A DNA stretch of 64,000 nt, from positions 248,001 through 312,000 of the forward strand of contig NZ_OZ008337.1 in the NCBI RefSeq assembly GCF_963931955.1. Reading direction: 5' to 3'. Under the pieces are notes generated by a model. It did not search any database. It was not told where the DNA came from and saw nothing but the letters and a program-made list of their open reading frames with translations. Within the stretch, counting starts at the first letter, position 1, and the number at the start of each line of letters is the position of its first letter. The translations under genes and the position numbers were made by a program. Shown piece by piece: positions 27,869-38,100 of this stretch. This DNA comes from Wolbachia endosymbiont (group A) of Longitarsus flavicornis (GTDB lineage Bacteria; Pseudomonadota; Alphaproteobacteria; Rickettsiales; Anaplasmataceae).

Positions 27869-28657
27869 TATTGGCTGAACGGATACCTTAAGTTTCGTAA
27901 ACAGCCTAAAAAAGTTGCTTGTGGTTACCTCCGCTACTTGTTCTGGTGACTCATTCCATAACTCTGCCAAACAATCAACAACGTATTTCACCATTGCTGG
28001 TTCATTCTTTTTTCCCCTATAAGGCTCAGGTGATAGATATGGTGCATCAGTTTCGACTAAAACACGTTCGCGTGGTACATTTTGTGCAATTTCTCTGAGT
28101 AAGCTCGCATTTTTAAAAGTAATAATTCCAGAAAATGAAATATATAACCCTAAATCCATAGATTGATAAGCAAGTTCTTTAGAGGAAGCAAAGCAGTGCA
28201 TTACTCCACTAAAAGCACCGGCTTTCATTTCTGACCTTAACATATCGATCATCTCATTATCAGCGCTTCTTGTGTGAATAACTAAAGGTAGTCCAGTTAT
28301 TCTTGACGCTTCTATATGCAATGCAAAACTTTTTTTCTGATTGTCTTTGTTATCAGATTTATAAAAATCTAACCCGGTTTCACCGATACTAATTACTTTT
28401 TGGTTCTTGGTAAATTCAACTAATTCATCAACGTGTATACACTCACCGTTTTCTATAGTAGCATCAAGCGGATGTACACCAACAGAGGAGTAGACTTGAT
28501 CATAAGACGAAGAAATTTTTAATAACTTAGGAACATCATCAATGCTTATGCATATGTTATGCAAAACCTTTACACCATTTTTCTCTGCTCTTGAAATTAC
28601 TTTTGGTATTTCATCATCGGAAAAATAAATCAAGTGGCAATGAGAATCTACTATCAT
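27848..28657 (-). CDS. tatD: TatD-family metal-dependent deoxyribonuclease
   Basis: TatD proteins are TIM-barrel metallohydrolases with DNase activity. The 269 residues begin MIVDSHCHLIYF with the HxH metal motif. GETGLDFY supplies the bridging Glu, later metal-ligand histidines lie in PLVIHTRSAD and GVMHCFASS, and ETDAPYLSPEP holds the final Asp. The last seven codons (DFFQNC and stop) are read from the end of IS copy 2. Without the IS the gene would end a few codons later in PIMAST, so the catalytic part is untouched. The start overlaps the rppH stop by 4 bp. Confidence 0.93.
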   Translation of the reverse strand: MIVDSHCHLIYFSDDEIPKVISRAEKNGVKVLHNICISIDDVPKLLKISSSYDQVYSSVGVHPLDATIENGECIHVDELVEFTKNQKVISIGETGLDFYKSDNKDNQKKSFALHIEASRITGLPLVIHTRSADNEMIDMLRSEMKAGAFSGVMHCFASSKELAYQSMDLGLYISFSGIITFKNASLLREIAQNVPRERVLVETDAPYLSPEPYRGKKNEPAMVKYVVDCLAELWNESPEQVAEVTTSNFFRLFTKLKVSVQPIDFFQNC

Positions 28658-29142
28658 GAGCTTATTGTTGAGGCTTTTATTATAGAAGAAAACTCTTCTA
28701 TCACTGTTTTATAAACTTCTTTTTTAAATGATATAGCACTGGCTACTAAACTATCTGTACTTTGCCAACGCCACTCTTTGAACTCTGGATGATCAGTATA
28801 GTTAATATTAATATCCTTATCCTCTCCATAAAATTTCATTAAGAACCACCTTTGCTTTTGACCAGAATATCTTCCATTCCAGCATGTTGGTATAACTTCC
28901 TCAGGCAAGTTGTAGTATACCCAATCCTTGCTTTTAGTTATAACCTTTACTTTATTAGTGCCAACTTCCTCTAGCAACTCACGTAACGCTGCTTGTTCCA
29001 GTTCCTCACCATCATCAACACCTCCTTGTGGCATCTGCCAGTAAGAGTCGCTATCAAAGCGTTTTCCAATGAAGACATGTCCTTGTTCGTTAAATAGCAT
29101 TATGCCAACACAAGAACGATACTTATCTTTCTGCTCAACCAC
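28654..29142 (-). CDS. rppH: RNA pyrophosphohydrolase (Nudix)
   Basis: RppH removes pyrophosphate from mRNA 5' ends and so starts decay. The 162 residues start MVEQKDKYRSCVGIMLFN. The Nudix box GGVDDGEELEQAALRELLEE lies near residues 42-64, preceded by SYWQMPQ, and a WYF(M)KFYG-type segment follows as in RppH/YgdP. It overlaps tatD (4 bp) and the upstream kinase gene (8 bp), forming a tight three-gene unit. Confidence 0.94.
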   Translation of the reverse strand: MVEQKDKYRSCVGIMLFNEQGHVFIGKRFDSDSYWQMPQGGVDDGEELEQAALRELLEEVGTNKVKVITKSKDWVYYNLPEEVIPTCWNGRYSGQKQRWFLMKFYGEDKDININYTDHPEFKEWRWQSTDSLVASAISFKKEVYKTVIEEFSSIIKASTISS

Positions 29143-29752
29143 GAGTACGCTCTGTTTTTAAATGATTTGCTACAGAAGCCCTAATTAATTTTCCATTTTT
29201 TTCTTCCTTCATCTCTTCAACAATTTTCTTTGCTACTTCTTTTGCACTTAAATTTGAGTTACTAATTTCAAGTGTACCTTCAGGCATAAATAGCCTTTTC
29301 CCTTCAATTTTTTTCATAGCAAAATCCGAATCAATAATTTTATTTTCCCGGCATCTCTCCTCTGAGTGAATACGCCTTGCTAGTTCTTCGTTATTACAGT
29401 GTAACACTACAGGAAGAATTTCCATATCCATTTTTTTACTTAAATTTACCACTGAGTTGTATAATCTTTGGTCATAGGAATCACCCTCTATCAATTCATT
29501 TGTAAATATATAATGTTTTGATTTTATGTAGTGTTTTTCCAGTATTGCTAGCATATTTTCTCTGGCTGCAAAAATCTTTTCCCACAGATCATCTGGAACT
29601 TCAGCATCTTGTAATTTAACAATATCAAATATAATATTATTGAATAGATTATTGCTTACTATCACCGCATCAATGATTTTACACAGTTCCTTTGCAGTAG
29701 TAAACTTACCACTACCTGGAAAGCCGATTAAGTAGATGAGAGTCTTGCCCAT
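29135..29752 (-). CDS. P-loop nucleotide kinase-like protein
   Basis: I take ATG 29752 (MGKTLIYLIGFPGSGKF) as the start. An upstream ATG at 29854 would add 34 hydrophobic, unrelated residues. The 205 residues have the AAA_33/shikimate-kinase-like layout: a P-loop GFPGSGKFTT, a lid region with LARRIHSEERCREN, and a C-terminal helix. The Walker A residue after Lys is Phe where Ser or Thr is usual, although Thr follows, so metal binding may be altered. Substrate unknown. It heads the kinase-rppH-tatD unit. Confidence 0.7.
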   Translation of the reverse strand: MGKTLIYLIGFPGSGKFTTAKELCKIIDAVIVSNNLFNNIIFDIVKLQDAEVPDDLWEKIFAARENMLAILEKHYIKSKHYIFTNELIEGDSYDQRLYNSVVNLSKKMDMEILPVVLHCNNEELARRIHSEERCRENKIIDSDFAMKKIEGKRLFMPEGTLEISNSNLSAKEVAKKIVEEMKEEKNGKLIRASVANHLKTERTRG

Positions 29753-29922
29753 AATGAATACTAGTAAAAAGCTATTCTCAATCATATATAAAATATATAT
29801 ATTGTACATGCTAAAAACATGATGATAAACAGGTAATACCTTTTTAACGAACAATCGCGTTGAAAATAGTTCATATTTAAAGATTTTGAGTGTATAGTTA
29901 TGAGCAAATTAAATAATTTAAG

Positions 29923-30252
29923 ATGATGACTAATGTATCCAGTGATACAGAATCAATAAAAAGCACGATTGTCAGTATAATAGATCAAAACAAAGGTCAC
30001 GATATAGTTACTTTCGATGTGCAGAATAGAACCATTATTGCAAAATATATGATTATCGCGTCTGGTGATTCGAGTCGCCATGTGAAAGCTTTAGCTGAGC
30101 ACGTAATAAAAAGTCTCAAGCAATATGATAAAATAGATGTAGAAGGTATGGATGAAGGTAATTGGGTGGTTTTAAGTTTTCAAGGCATAATGGTTCACAT
30201 ATTCAGGCCGGAAGTAAGGGAGTATTATAAAATAGAAGAGTTATGGAACTGA
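29923..30252 (+). CDS. rsfS: Ribosomal silencing factor RsfS
   Basis: RsfS binds L14 on the large subunit and blocks subunit joining when nutrients are low. The 109 residues contain the family core IIASGDSSRHVKALAEHVIKSL and the C-terminal WVVLSFQGIMVHIFRPEVREYY. Length is normal. It stands alone, divergent from the kinase operon, with a palindromic element between it and tyrS. Confidence 0.94.
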   Translation: MMTNVSSDTESIKSTIVSIIDQNKGHDIVTFDVQNRTIIAKYMIIASGDSSRHVKALAEHVIKSLKQYDKIDVEGMDEGNWVVLSFQGIMVHIFRPEVREYYKIEELWN

Positions 30253-30320
30253 TTGCCTGGGCCATTCAAGTACAACTGTATAAGTATCGCACCTTTAGGA
30301 TAGCTCCCCAAGAAAAGGTG

Positions 30321-30351
30321 TGTCATCCGAGTAGCTGACACTGGGATCCAG
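30321..30351. repeat. Half of a Wolbachia palindromic element
   Basis: TGTCATCCGAGTAGCTGACA followed by CTGGGATCCAG: the same half-unit seen in gltX and elsewhere, in the 138-bp rsfS-tyrS gap. Confidence 0.75.
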
Positions 30352-30390
30352 AAAACTTTATTATAAACGAGCACACTATACAAGGAGATT

Positions 30391-31641
30391 ATGAAACACA
30401 AGTCCGAGTTTTTAAATTTTATCCAAGAAAGAGGGTACCTATACCAATGCACAAACATTGAAGGACTAGATCAGTTATTATTGCAGAGCAATTATATAGT
30501 CGCATACATTGGGTTTGATTGCACAGCACCAAGTCTTCATATTGGTCACCTAATGCATATTATGATGTTCCGTCACCTGCAAAAATTTGGTTACAAGCCG
30601 ATAGTCTTACTTGGAGGTGGCACAACAAAAATTGGTGACCCATCCGGTAAGGATAAAGCAAGAAGCTTCTTATCTATCAAGGATATTAGTGAAAATATAT
30701 CTAGTATAAAGAAAACATTGGAGAAAATGATATCTTTTGATGATGGAAAGACTGATGCAGTTATAGTAAATAATGCAGATTGGCTAGATAACATAAAATA
30801 CATAGATTTTTTGCGTGACATAGGAGCACATTTTTCGGTAAATCGTATGCTAAGTTTCGATAGCGTAAAAACTAGGCTAGATAGAGAGCAAACCTTAAGC
30901 TTCTTAGAATTTAATTACATGTTATTGCAGGCTTACGATTTTACTGAATTAAACAAAAAGTATGACTGTCGTTTGCAGATAGGGGGATCAGACCAGTGGG
31001 GAAATATAGTAAATGGGATTGAACTTGGAAAAAAATTAAACTTGCCTGAGCTGTTTGGCCTTACTACGCCTCTTTTATTAAATGCACAAGGAAAAAAAAT
31101 GGGCAAAACTGAAAGTAGAGCGATATGGCTCGATGGCAATATGCTAAAACCTTACGATTATTGGCAATATTTTCGCAATGTTGATGATCAAGACGTCGGA
31201 CGTTTCTTGAGATTGTTCACTGATTTGTCAATTGATGAGATCAAAAAGTTAGAATCCTTAAAAGATCAGGAAATAAATGAAGCAAAAAAAGTTTTGGCAA
31301 CAGAAGTGACAAAAATATGTCACGGTGACAAAGAAGCAGAACTTGCACAATCTGCTGCAGTCTCTGCTTTTGAAAATGAAGATAGCTCACTACTTCCTGA
31401 TCACATTATAAAAAAAGAACAAGTTGCAAGTGGCATATTTTTAGTAGACCTCCTGCATGACACTGGTTTTGAACCTTCAAAAGGCGCTGCAAAGCGTTTA
31501 ATACAGGGCAATGGGTGCAAAGTTAATGATAATATTATAAGTGACATTAACTACATAATAAATCCCGAGAGCTTTAAAGATCAGTCATTCATAAAACTGT
31601 CTGCAGGAAAGAAACGCCATGTAAAAGTTGTGGTAGATTAG
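30391..31641 (+). CDS. tyrS: Tyrosyl-tRNA synthetase
   Basis: This class I synthetase of 416 residues has the HIGH motif as HIGHLMHI (about residue 50), the tyrosine-binding region QIGGSDQWGNI near 195, and the KMSKS-type loop KKMGKT near 236. A C-terminal S4-like RNA-binding domain includes GAAKRLIQGNGCKVN. No insertion. The start follows AAGGAG with good spacing. Confidence 0.96.
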   Translation: MKHKSEFLNFIQERGYLYQCTNIEGLDQLLLQSNYIVAYIGFDCTAPSLHIGHLMHIMMFRHLQKFGYKPIVLLGGGTTKIGDPSGKDKARSFLSIKDISENISSIKKTLEKMISFDDGKTDAVIVNNADWLDNIKYIDFLRDIGAHFSVNRMLSFDSVKTRLDREQTLSFLEFNYMLLQAYDFTELNKKYDCRLQIGGSDQWGNIVNGIELGKKLNLPELFGLTTPLLLNAQGKKMGKTESRAIWLDGNMLKPYDYWQYFRNVDDQDVGRFLRLFTDLSIDEIKKLESLKDQEINEAKKVLATEVTKICHGDKEAELAQSAAVSAFENEDSSLLPDHIIKKEQVASGIFLVDLLHDTGFEPSKGAAKRLIQGNGCKVNDNIISDINYIINPESFKDQSFIKLSAGKKRHVKVVVD

Positions 31642-32167
31642 GTCTCGAAGTAAGAAAACAAATTTTATACAAATGAGAAATTAGATATGGAGCAAATTTT
31701 CAAAATTCGAGAATTATGTATAAAACAACTGGAAAGATAGTGGAAAGCGAAATTCTATTATATATAGCTAACCCAAGAAAGGTTTTCCTACGTCATACCG
31801 CCACGGCGCTAATGAGTAGCGGAATGACGAATTTGTTGCTTTTCAAATTGTAGAGCCACTTTAGCTATAGATCCAAGTAGTCAAGCTACTCGGATAACAT
31901 CTTTCAACATTATATCATGAACAAAATAAACTTTCTCAAATTCATTGAGTTATGCTTTCAAACGGTAGTGCCGGGATGTGAGTATAATAATTATCGGTAC
32001 ATAAAAGTCATAGCAGATAGGCTGGAAGCGGCGAGCGCTGGTGAAGTGAAACGAATAATATTCAATATGCCTCCGCGTTCAATGAAATCCATATGCGTAA
32101 GTGTTGCGTGGCCCGCATGGATACTGGGAAATCAGCCGACTGCAAGAATAATAGTTGCAAGTTATTA

Positions 32168-33059
32168 GACTTCTTTCAAAATTCATGTATGGAGCTCAAA
32201 ATTGTGAATTGCAGCAATCAAATTAAACCTTAAACCAAAACGTTTTCGTCGGTTTCTATACCTGTCCGAGATGATTTTAAACCTTTTCAATAAGCCAATT
32301 ACGTTTTCAACAATTGCCCTTTGGCTCATAAGTGCCCTGTTCTCTTTTTTTTGTTCTTTGCTTAACGGATTCTTTTTCATTTTCCTGTGCGGTAATACAA
32401 CATTTTTGTGTATCTTCTGCATTCCCCTGTAGCCGGCATCAGCTAAGATTTTGGTGTCCGGTAATATTGCTACCTTTGATTCTCTAAACATCCGAAAATC
32501 GTGTTTTCTACCATTCGAGAAAGATGTGCATATGACTTTTTTACTCTTCTTCTCTGTTACTATTTGTGTTTTTATAGTATGCCTTTTTTTCTTTCCAGAG
32601 TAGAAGGGCTTTTGCTTTTTTTTGGTCTCTCTACTGGCGTTTCAGTTCCGTCTATTACTAAAACTTCATATTCTACATCACTCTTTAATAGCTCTTTTTT
32701 TCCTGGTAATGCAAAATCTGGATGTTTTATTAATATGTCTTCTACCTATCTTATTATTTTAAAACTGTTACTTTCACTCATGCCATAGCTTTGCCCAATA
32801 TGAAAATATGTACGATATTCTCTTATATATTCCAGTGCCATAAGTAGCCTGTCTTCTATGCAAAGTTTACTTTTTCTTCCACTTCTAGCTTTTTTTCTTT
32901 TATCCTCCACTTCTAGAATTTCTACCATTCGCTCAAATGTTGCTTTTTTTACCCCTGTTAAACGTCGAAACTTTTCTCCTTCTAACTTTTCTATTTCCTT
33001 ATATTTCATGCTTTCAAATACTTCATCTTACACTCCCTCTAACAATTTTGAAAGAAGTC
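32168..33059 (-). mobile_element. ISWpi1-like insertion sequence, copy 3 (in terminase)
   Basis: 892-bp element, reverse orientation, TA duplication at 32166-32167 and 33060-33061. It lies precisely within the terminase frame between the codons for ASY and YSQLL. Confidence 0.92.
32183..33009 (-). pseudogene. IS5-family transposase, amber-interrupted (copy 3)
   Basis: Same coding layout as copy 1 with the same premature TAG and A8 slip site. Confidence 0.85.
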
Positions 33060-33708
33060 TATTCTCAATTGCTTAGCGAAAAACATTCGCTCGATACGAG
33101 GTGCATAATGCAATCTGATTGGTATAAAGAACTATTTCCAGAGGTAAAATTATCCAAAGACCAGAATACCAAATACAAATTCCAAACAGTGCAGAGAGGA
33201 TACAGAATCGCAACATCAGTTGGAGGAACATTAACCGGTGAAGGTGGAGATTTCATCATCGTGGATGATCCGCTTAACCCTGCTCAAGCTTTGAGTGAAA
33301 CATTTAGAAAACGTGTTATAAACTGGTTCGATCAGACTTTGGTAACGAGGCTCAACGATAGAAAAAAAGGAGTAATTGTGCTTGTGATGCATAGGCTCCA
33401 CCTGGAAGACTTGACTGGGCACCTCTTATCTAAGCCAAAAAACATATGGCATCACATTTGTTTGCCAATGATTTCTGAAAAAGTGGAGATAATCGACTCA
33501 ATTACGACACAAGAAAAAGGTTTATATTCAAGGGAAGAAAATGAGTTATTATATCCCCTGGAGGGAGGAAGAGAAGAAGTTGAGATGATAAAAGTTGAAC
33601 TCGGGAGCTACGCTTTTGCTGCGCAATATCAACAAAACCCCCTGCCGCTTTCAAGCGGTATAATTAAACAAGAGTGGTTAAAGCGCTATAAAAATTTCCC
33701 TGATAATA

Positions 33709-34600
33709 GACTTCTTTCAAAATTGTTAGAGGGAGTGTAAGATGAAGTATTTGAAAGCATGAAATATAAGGAAATAGAAAAGTTAGAAGGAGAAAAGTTT
33801 CGACGTTTAACAGGGGTAAAAAAAGCAACATTTGAGCGAATGGTAGAAATTCTAGAAGTGGAGGATAAAAGAAAAAAAGCTAGAAGTGGAAGAAAAAGTA
33901 AACTTTGCATAGAAGACAGGCTACTTATGGCACTGGAATATATAAGAGAATATCGTACATATTTTCATATTGGGCAAAGCTATGGCATGAGTGAAAGTAA
34001 CAGTTTTAAAATAATAAGATAGGTAGAAGACATATTAATAAAACATCCAGATTTTGCATTACCAGGAAAAAAAGAGCTATTAAAGAGTGATGTAGAATAT
34101 GAAGTTTTAGTAATAGACGGAACTGAAACGCCAGTAGAGAGACCAAAAAAAAGCAAAAGCCCTTCTACTCTGGAAAGAAAAAAAGGCATACTATAAAAAC
34201 ACAAATAGTAACAGAGAAGAAGAGTAAAAAAGTCATATGCACATCTTTCTCGAATGGTAGAAAACACGATTTTCGGATGTTTAGAGAATCAAAGGTAGCA
34301 ATATTACCGGACACCAAAATCTTAGCTGATGCCGGCTACAGGGGAATGCAGAAGATACACAAAAATGTTGTATTACCGCACAGGAAAATGAAAAAGAATC
34401 CGTTAAGCAAAGAACAAAAAAAAGAGAACAGGGCACTTATGAGCCAAAGGGCAATTGTTGAAAACGTAATTGGCTTATTGAAAAGGTTTAAAATCATCTC
34501 GGACAGGTATAGAAACCGACGAAAACGTTTTGGTTTAAGGTTTAATTTGATTGCTGCAATTCACAATTTTGAGCTCCATACATGAATTTTGAAAGAAGTC
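33709..34600 (+). mobile_element. ISWpi1-like insertion sequence, copy 4 (in terminase)
   Basis: 892-bp element, forward orientation, TA duplication at 33707-33708 and 34601-34602, only 647 bp from copy 3 and in opposite orientation to it. Confidence 0.92.
33759..34585 (+). pseudogene. IS5-family transposase, amber-interrupted (copy 4)
   Basis: Same coding layout as copy 1 with the same premature TAG and A8 slip site. Confidence 0.85.
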
Positions 34601-35157
34601 TAATTTCTCGCATGTAACTCAAAGCTGGGACACTGCAGTTTCAACAAGCGATTCCAGCGACTTTAGCGTCTGCACCACCTGGGCAAAAATAGATAATAAA
34701 TTCTATTTACTTGATGTATACCGTGCAAAGCTTGAGTACCCAAAGCTTAAAGAGCAAGTTCTGTCACTAGCTGCAAGATGGGTACCACATGCAATTTTGA
34801 TCGAAGCAAAAACGAGTGGTCAACAGTTAACACAAGAGCTAAAAGCAAACAGTAATTTACCCATTATCGAAATAATTCCACACAACGACAAACTCACTCA
34901 AAATTGTTCCAATTATAGAGTCTGGCAGGGTTTTTCTGCCACAGCAAGCAATATGGCTCAATGATTTTGAGTATGAGATTTTAATGTTCCCAGAAGCTCG
35001 CCACGATGATCAAGCGGATAGTACCGTGCAATATTTACAATGGATGAGAAAAACTAGCACCAGCGTTTTCAGGGTCAGGGACTTTGGCCCCAACCCTAAT
35101 AAAACACTTAGGTGGCTCAGAGCAGTGGATTAGATTAAGTAAAGGCCCCTATCATTT

Positions 35158-38100
35158 TTATATCTTGGCTTCTTGTAAACTGCTGCAGAGTTCGGAATCG
35201 GAATCGGAAAAACTTGAGCGTGGTGGATCTCTTGCCTCTTCAGGCGATGGAGACTTACGTTTTAGCGATTTTCTTTCAGTATTCTTCCTATCAGATTTAG
35301 ACGATGAATTACTGCTTTCGCTTCCCGAAGATTCCCTTGAACTACCTTCATCTTCAGGCGATGGAGACTTACGTTTTAGCGATTTTCTTCCAGTATTCCC
35401 CCTATCAAATGATTCTTCATAATCCATATCCTCGCCAAAATCACGTTCAAGAAAGTATAGACCTTCGTTGAATGCGATTGGTGTTTCTGCCAACACTTCT
35501 TCACTAGGAAAACAGCTACAAGATGCTTCTTTAGGAGAATAACCACAAGATGCTTGCAACTTTCTATACTCCTCCTTTTCATATTTCTCTATACTTTTGA
35601 CGACGTTAATGTCGATAGCATTTTTTATATATAAGGCATCATTCTCATAATAAACTAAACTATCATCCAAACCACACTCCTTCCACCTTGATTTAAATGC
35701 TTCAACATAAATACTCTTAAATTCCTCAAACAACTTTGATTTCTCTTGAAAACGCTTGCTATCAAAAAACACATACCATACGTCAGAATTCTTACTTTTT
35801 GTTGCTAGATACGCAGATTCTTTTATACGTTTACGAGCTTCTTTAACTCCCATTTTTTCTAGCTTTTTAACCACTTCTTCTTCTACTTGTATCCTAAAGT
35901 CCTGAATAAGATGGACTTTTAAGTTGGGTATGGCATCATCTATATTATATGCAATTATTATTTTTCCATCTTTATCACGCTGAAAATCAGAAGGAAAGAC
36001 ACATGGAAACTGACCAAAATTATAGACTCTTTTTGCTACTTCCTCAGTGCCACAATCATGTTCTATTATATAATTTTTTACCTGGTCTAAATATTCTGTT
36101 GTATTAACATGATCACCAAGCAAACTAACAATCTTCCCATTTTTTAAAGTAAAGTTGATATGAACACCACCTCTATAATAATTACTGCTGTTGAACCTAT
36201 AAAGCAATGCTTTAATCAACCCTTCTTCCTTTGAAAGTGTTTCATGCGTAGGTTCAGTTCTACATTTATTAGCACCTGTCTTAGCACGTAGCTGTGTCCA
36301 TTCGGGCGATGATTTTCTATCAGACATATGTACATTGTCAGCTATCTTTTTGATGACGTTAATATCTTTAATATATAACTTGTTATTTTTATAATCGAAA
36401 AAGTCTGAATCCTCAAGACCACACCTATTTAATTCTGAGTGAAGCGTTATAGTATAATTATCCTTAAATACACCAAAAATACTTTTAGCACATGACTCCT
36501 TACCCTTAAAATACTCTTCCTCTTCGTCAAAAGATATACAATATTGGTAAGGTTTATCTGCTTCTTCCAGTTTAGCAAACCCTTCTATGTATTCGTGAAT
36601 TTTCTCCTTTGTTAGGGTGTTCTTTTCTTCTATCTTTTTAGCTGCAATCTCTTTCACACTTTTTAGAAATTTATTAATAATAAGCTCTTTCTCAGTCAAC
36701 TCTTCTTGATTTTCATAATTAGACGTGTCAGTAAACGTTGACGATGGCCGAGATTCATAACCACTCTCTGCAGAATATACAGAAGCAGATCTTTCATTAG
36801 TAAGCAACCCAGGCGATCTTGGACAACCACTATCTGTAGAACATCTAGAAGTAGACCTTGAATATGGCTGGAATCGTGGACCACTAAATGACAAAGAGTT
36901 CGGAGCACTAGTCGATGCTGATCCACTTTCATTAGCACCTTTCCGTGGTGAAGGTCTAGCAAAAGGTAACCGGAGTCGTGGACCACTAACTAGAAGAGAT
37001 ATAAGAGAAGAACGCGGCGGCGGCGGTAATGGATAAGGGTTTCCAGTTGCTGATCCACTTTCATCAGCACCTTTCGATGATGAAGGTCTAGCCACAGACA
37101 ACAGGAATTGTGGACTACTAAAAGGTATAAGAGGAGGCGGTGGTGGATAAGGGCCCCCAGTACTAGTCCTTGCTTGAGCACTTAATGATTTAGATGTCCC
37201 TGGAGCAACAGGATTAACTGCAATACAATTTATCTGCGTCAATGGATTCGCTACAGCTAAGCTTACAGAATTATGCAGATGCCGCAGCAGCCCTTCTGTT
37301 CCTGATCCTCTTTCTCCTCCTCTTTCTGAACCTTGCCTGGGCTGTACCTGTGATTGCTTAAGGAATGAGCTTGGACTACCACTTGAAGAACATGCAACAG
37401 AATGTTGTGGAGGTGAATCACCAAGACCACTATCTCTGTTTCCTTTAGATTTAAGAAACCTACGTCCAGTTTGTTCAGGCGGTGTTCTTGGTGGCTCAGG
37501 CGACAATGCTCGCAAACGAAGCTCAGGGTCAATGGACAGTTCATGGTCTTTGTTGATTACAGAGCTTTCTATGATTTTAGTTATCACACAGTGAGAAATT
37601 TCTGGATTGGAAAAGTCTATGCTATACATTCCATCACTTTTATCTATTGATAATTCTCCCTGAGTTCTATCATAAAGATTATAAAATACAGCACCATCAA
37701 ATGCATAATTTAGTTTAAGAGCTTCTTCGCTTGTCAATATCCGCTTTCCTCCGCCACCTAATACAAGAGGTATAAGAATTGAGGCCTCTTCTCTATTTAA
37801 AGGAGACGCACATATAAACCCAACTACTATTATTTTCGTTGATTGATAAACAGAGTTTATTATTGAGTCTTTAAGCAACATCACACTATGATCAACATCA
37901 TTGCCAACTCCAAGATCGATGCCTATACGCCATGCGGCACGCCGCGTTACACTATCAATAAAACGAGCATCATCAAAAACATCCTTGATATATACACTAT
38001 CGCCTTCAATCTTCAGAGGGTTCTTAGGAACATTTTCATATTTTCTTTCTTTCATCCTTAATAAAAACTTACTCTCAAATTCCTTGCGTAATTCTTTATT

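Larger units (their letters stand above)
31917..35133 (+). pseudogene. Phage WO-type terminase large subunit, split by two IS copies and one frameshift
   Basis: Removing IS copies 3 and 4 and one TA each gives 1,429 bp. Part 1 (from ATG 31917) has the ATPase P-loop variant NMPPRSMKS. The join reads ASYYSQLLSEKHS, and part 2 has Walker B DFIIVDDP. The second join reads PDNNFSHVTQSWDTA, keeping the first nuclease-site Asp. Within part 3 a frameshift near 34895-34905 leaves the tail (ESGRVFLPQQAIWLNDF to FGPNPNKTLRWLRAVD, stop at 35131-35133) in another frame. In the intact gene it would be the DNA-packaging motor. No portal, capsid or tail genes are nearby, so this is an isolated remnant. Confidence 0.9.

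Noticed and set aside
36696..37544. Additional ORFs overlapping the Pro/Ser-rich region of the 1142-aa gene
   Set aside because: They are alternate-frame shadows on the same strand, with no start signals, and are duplicated only because the arm is.
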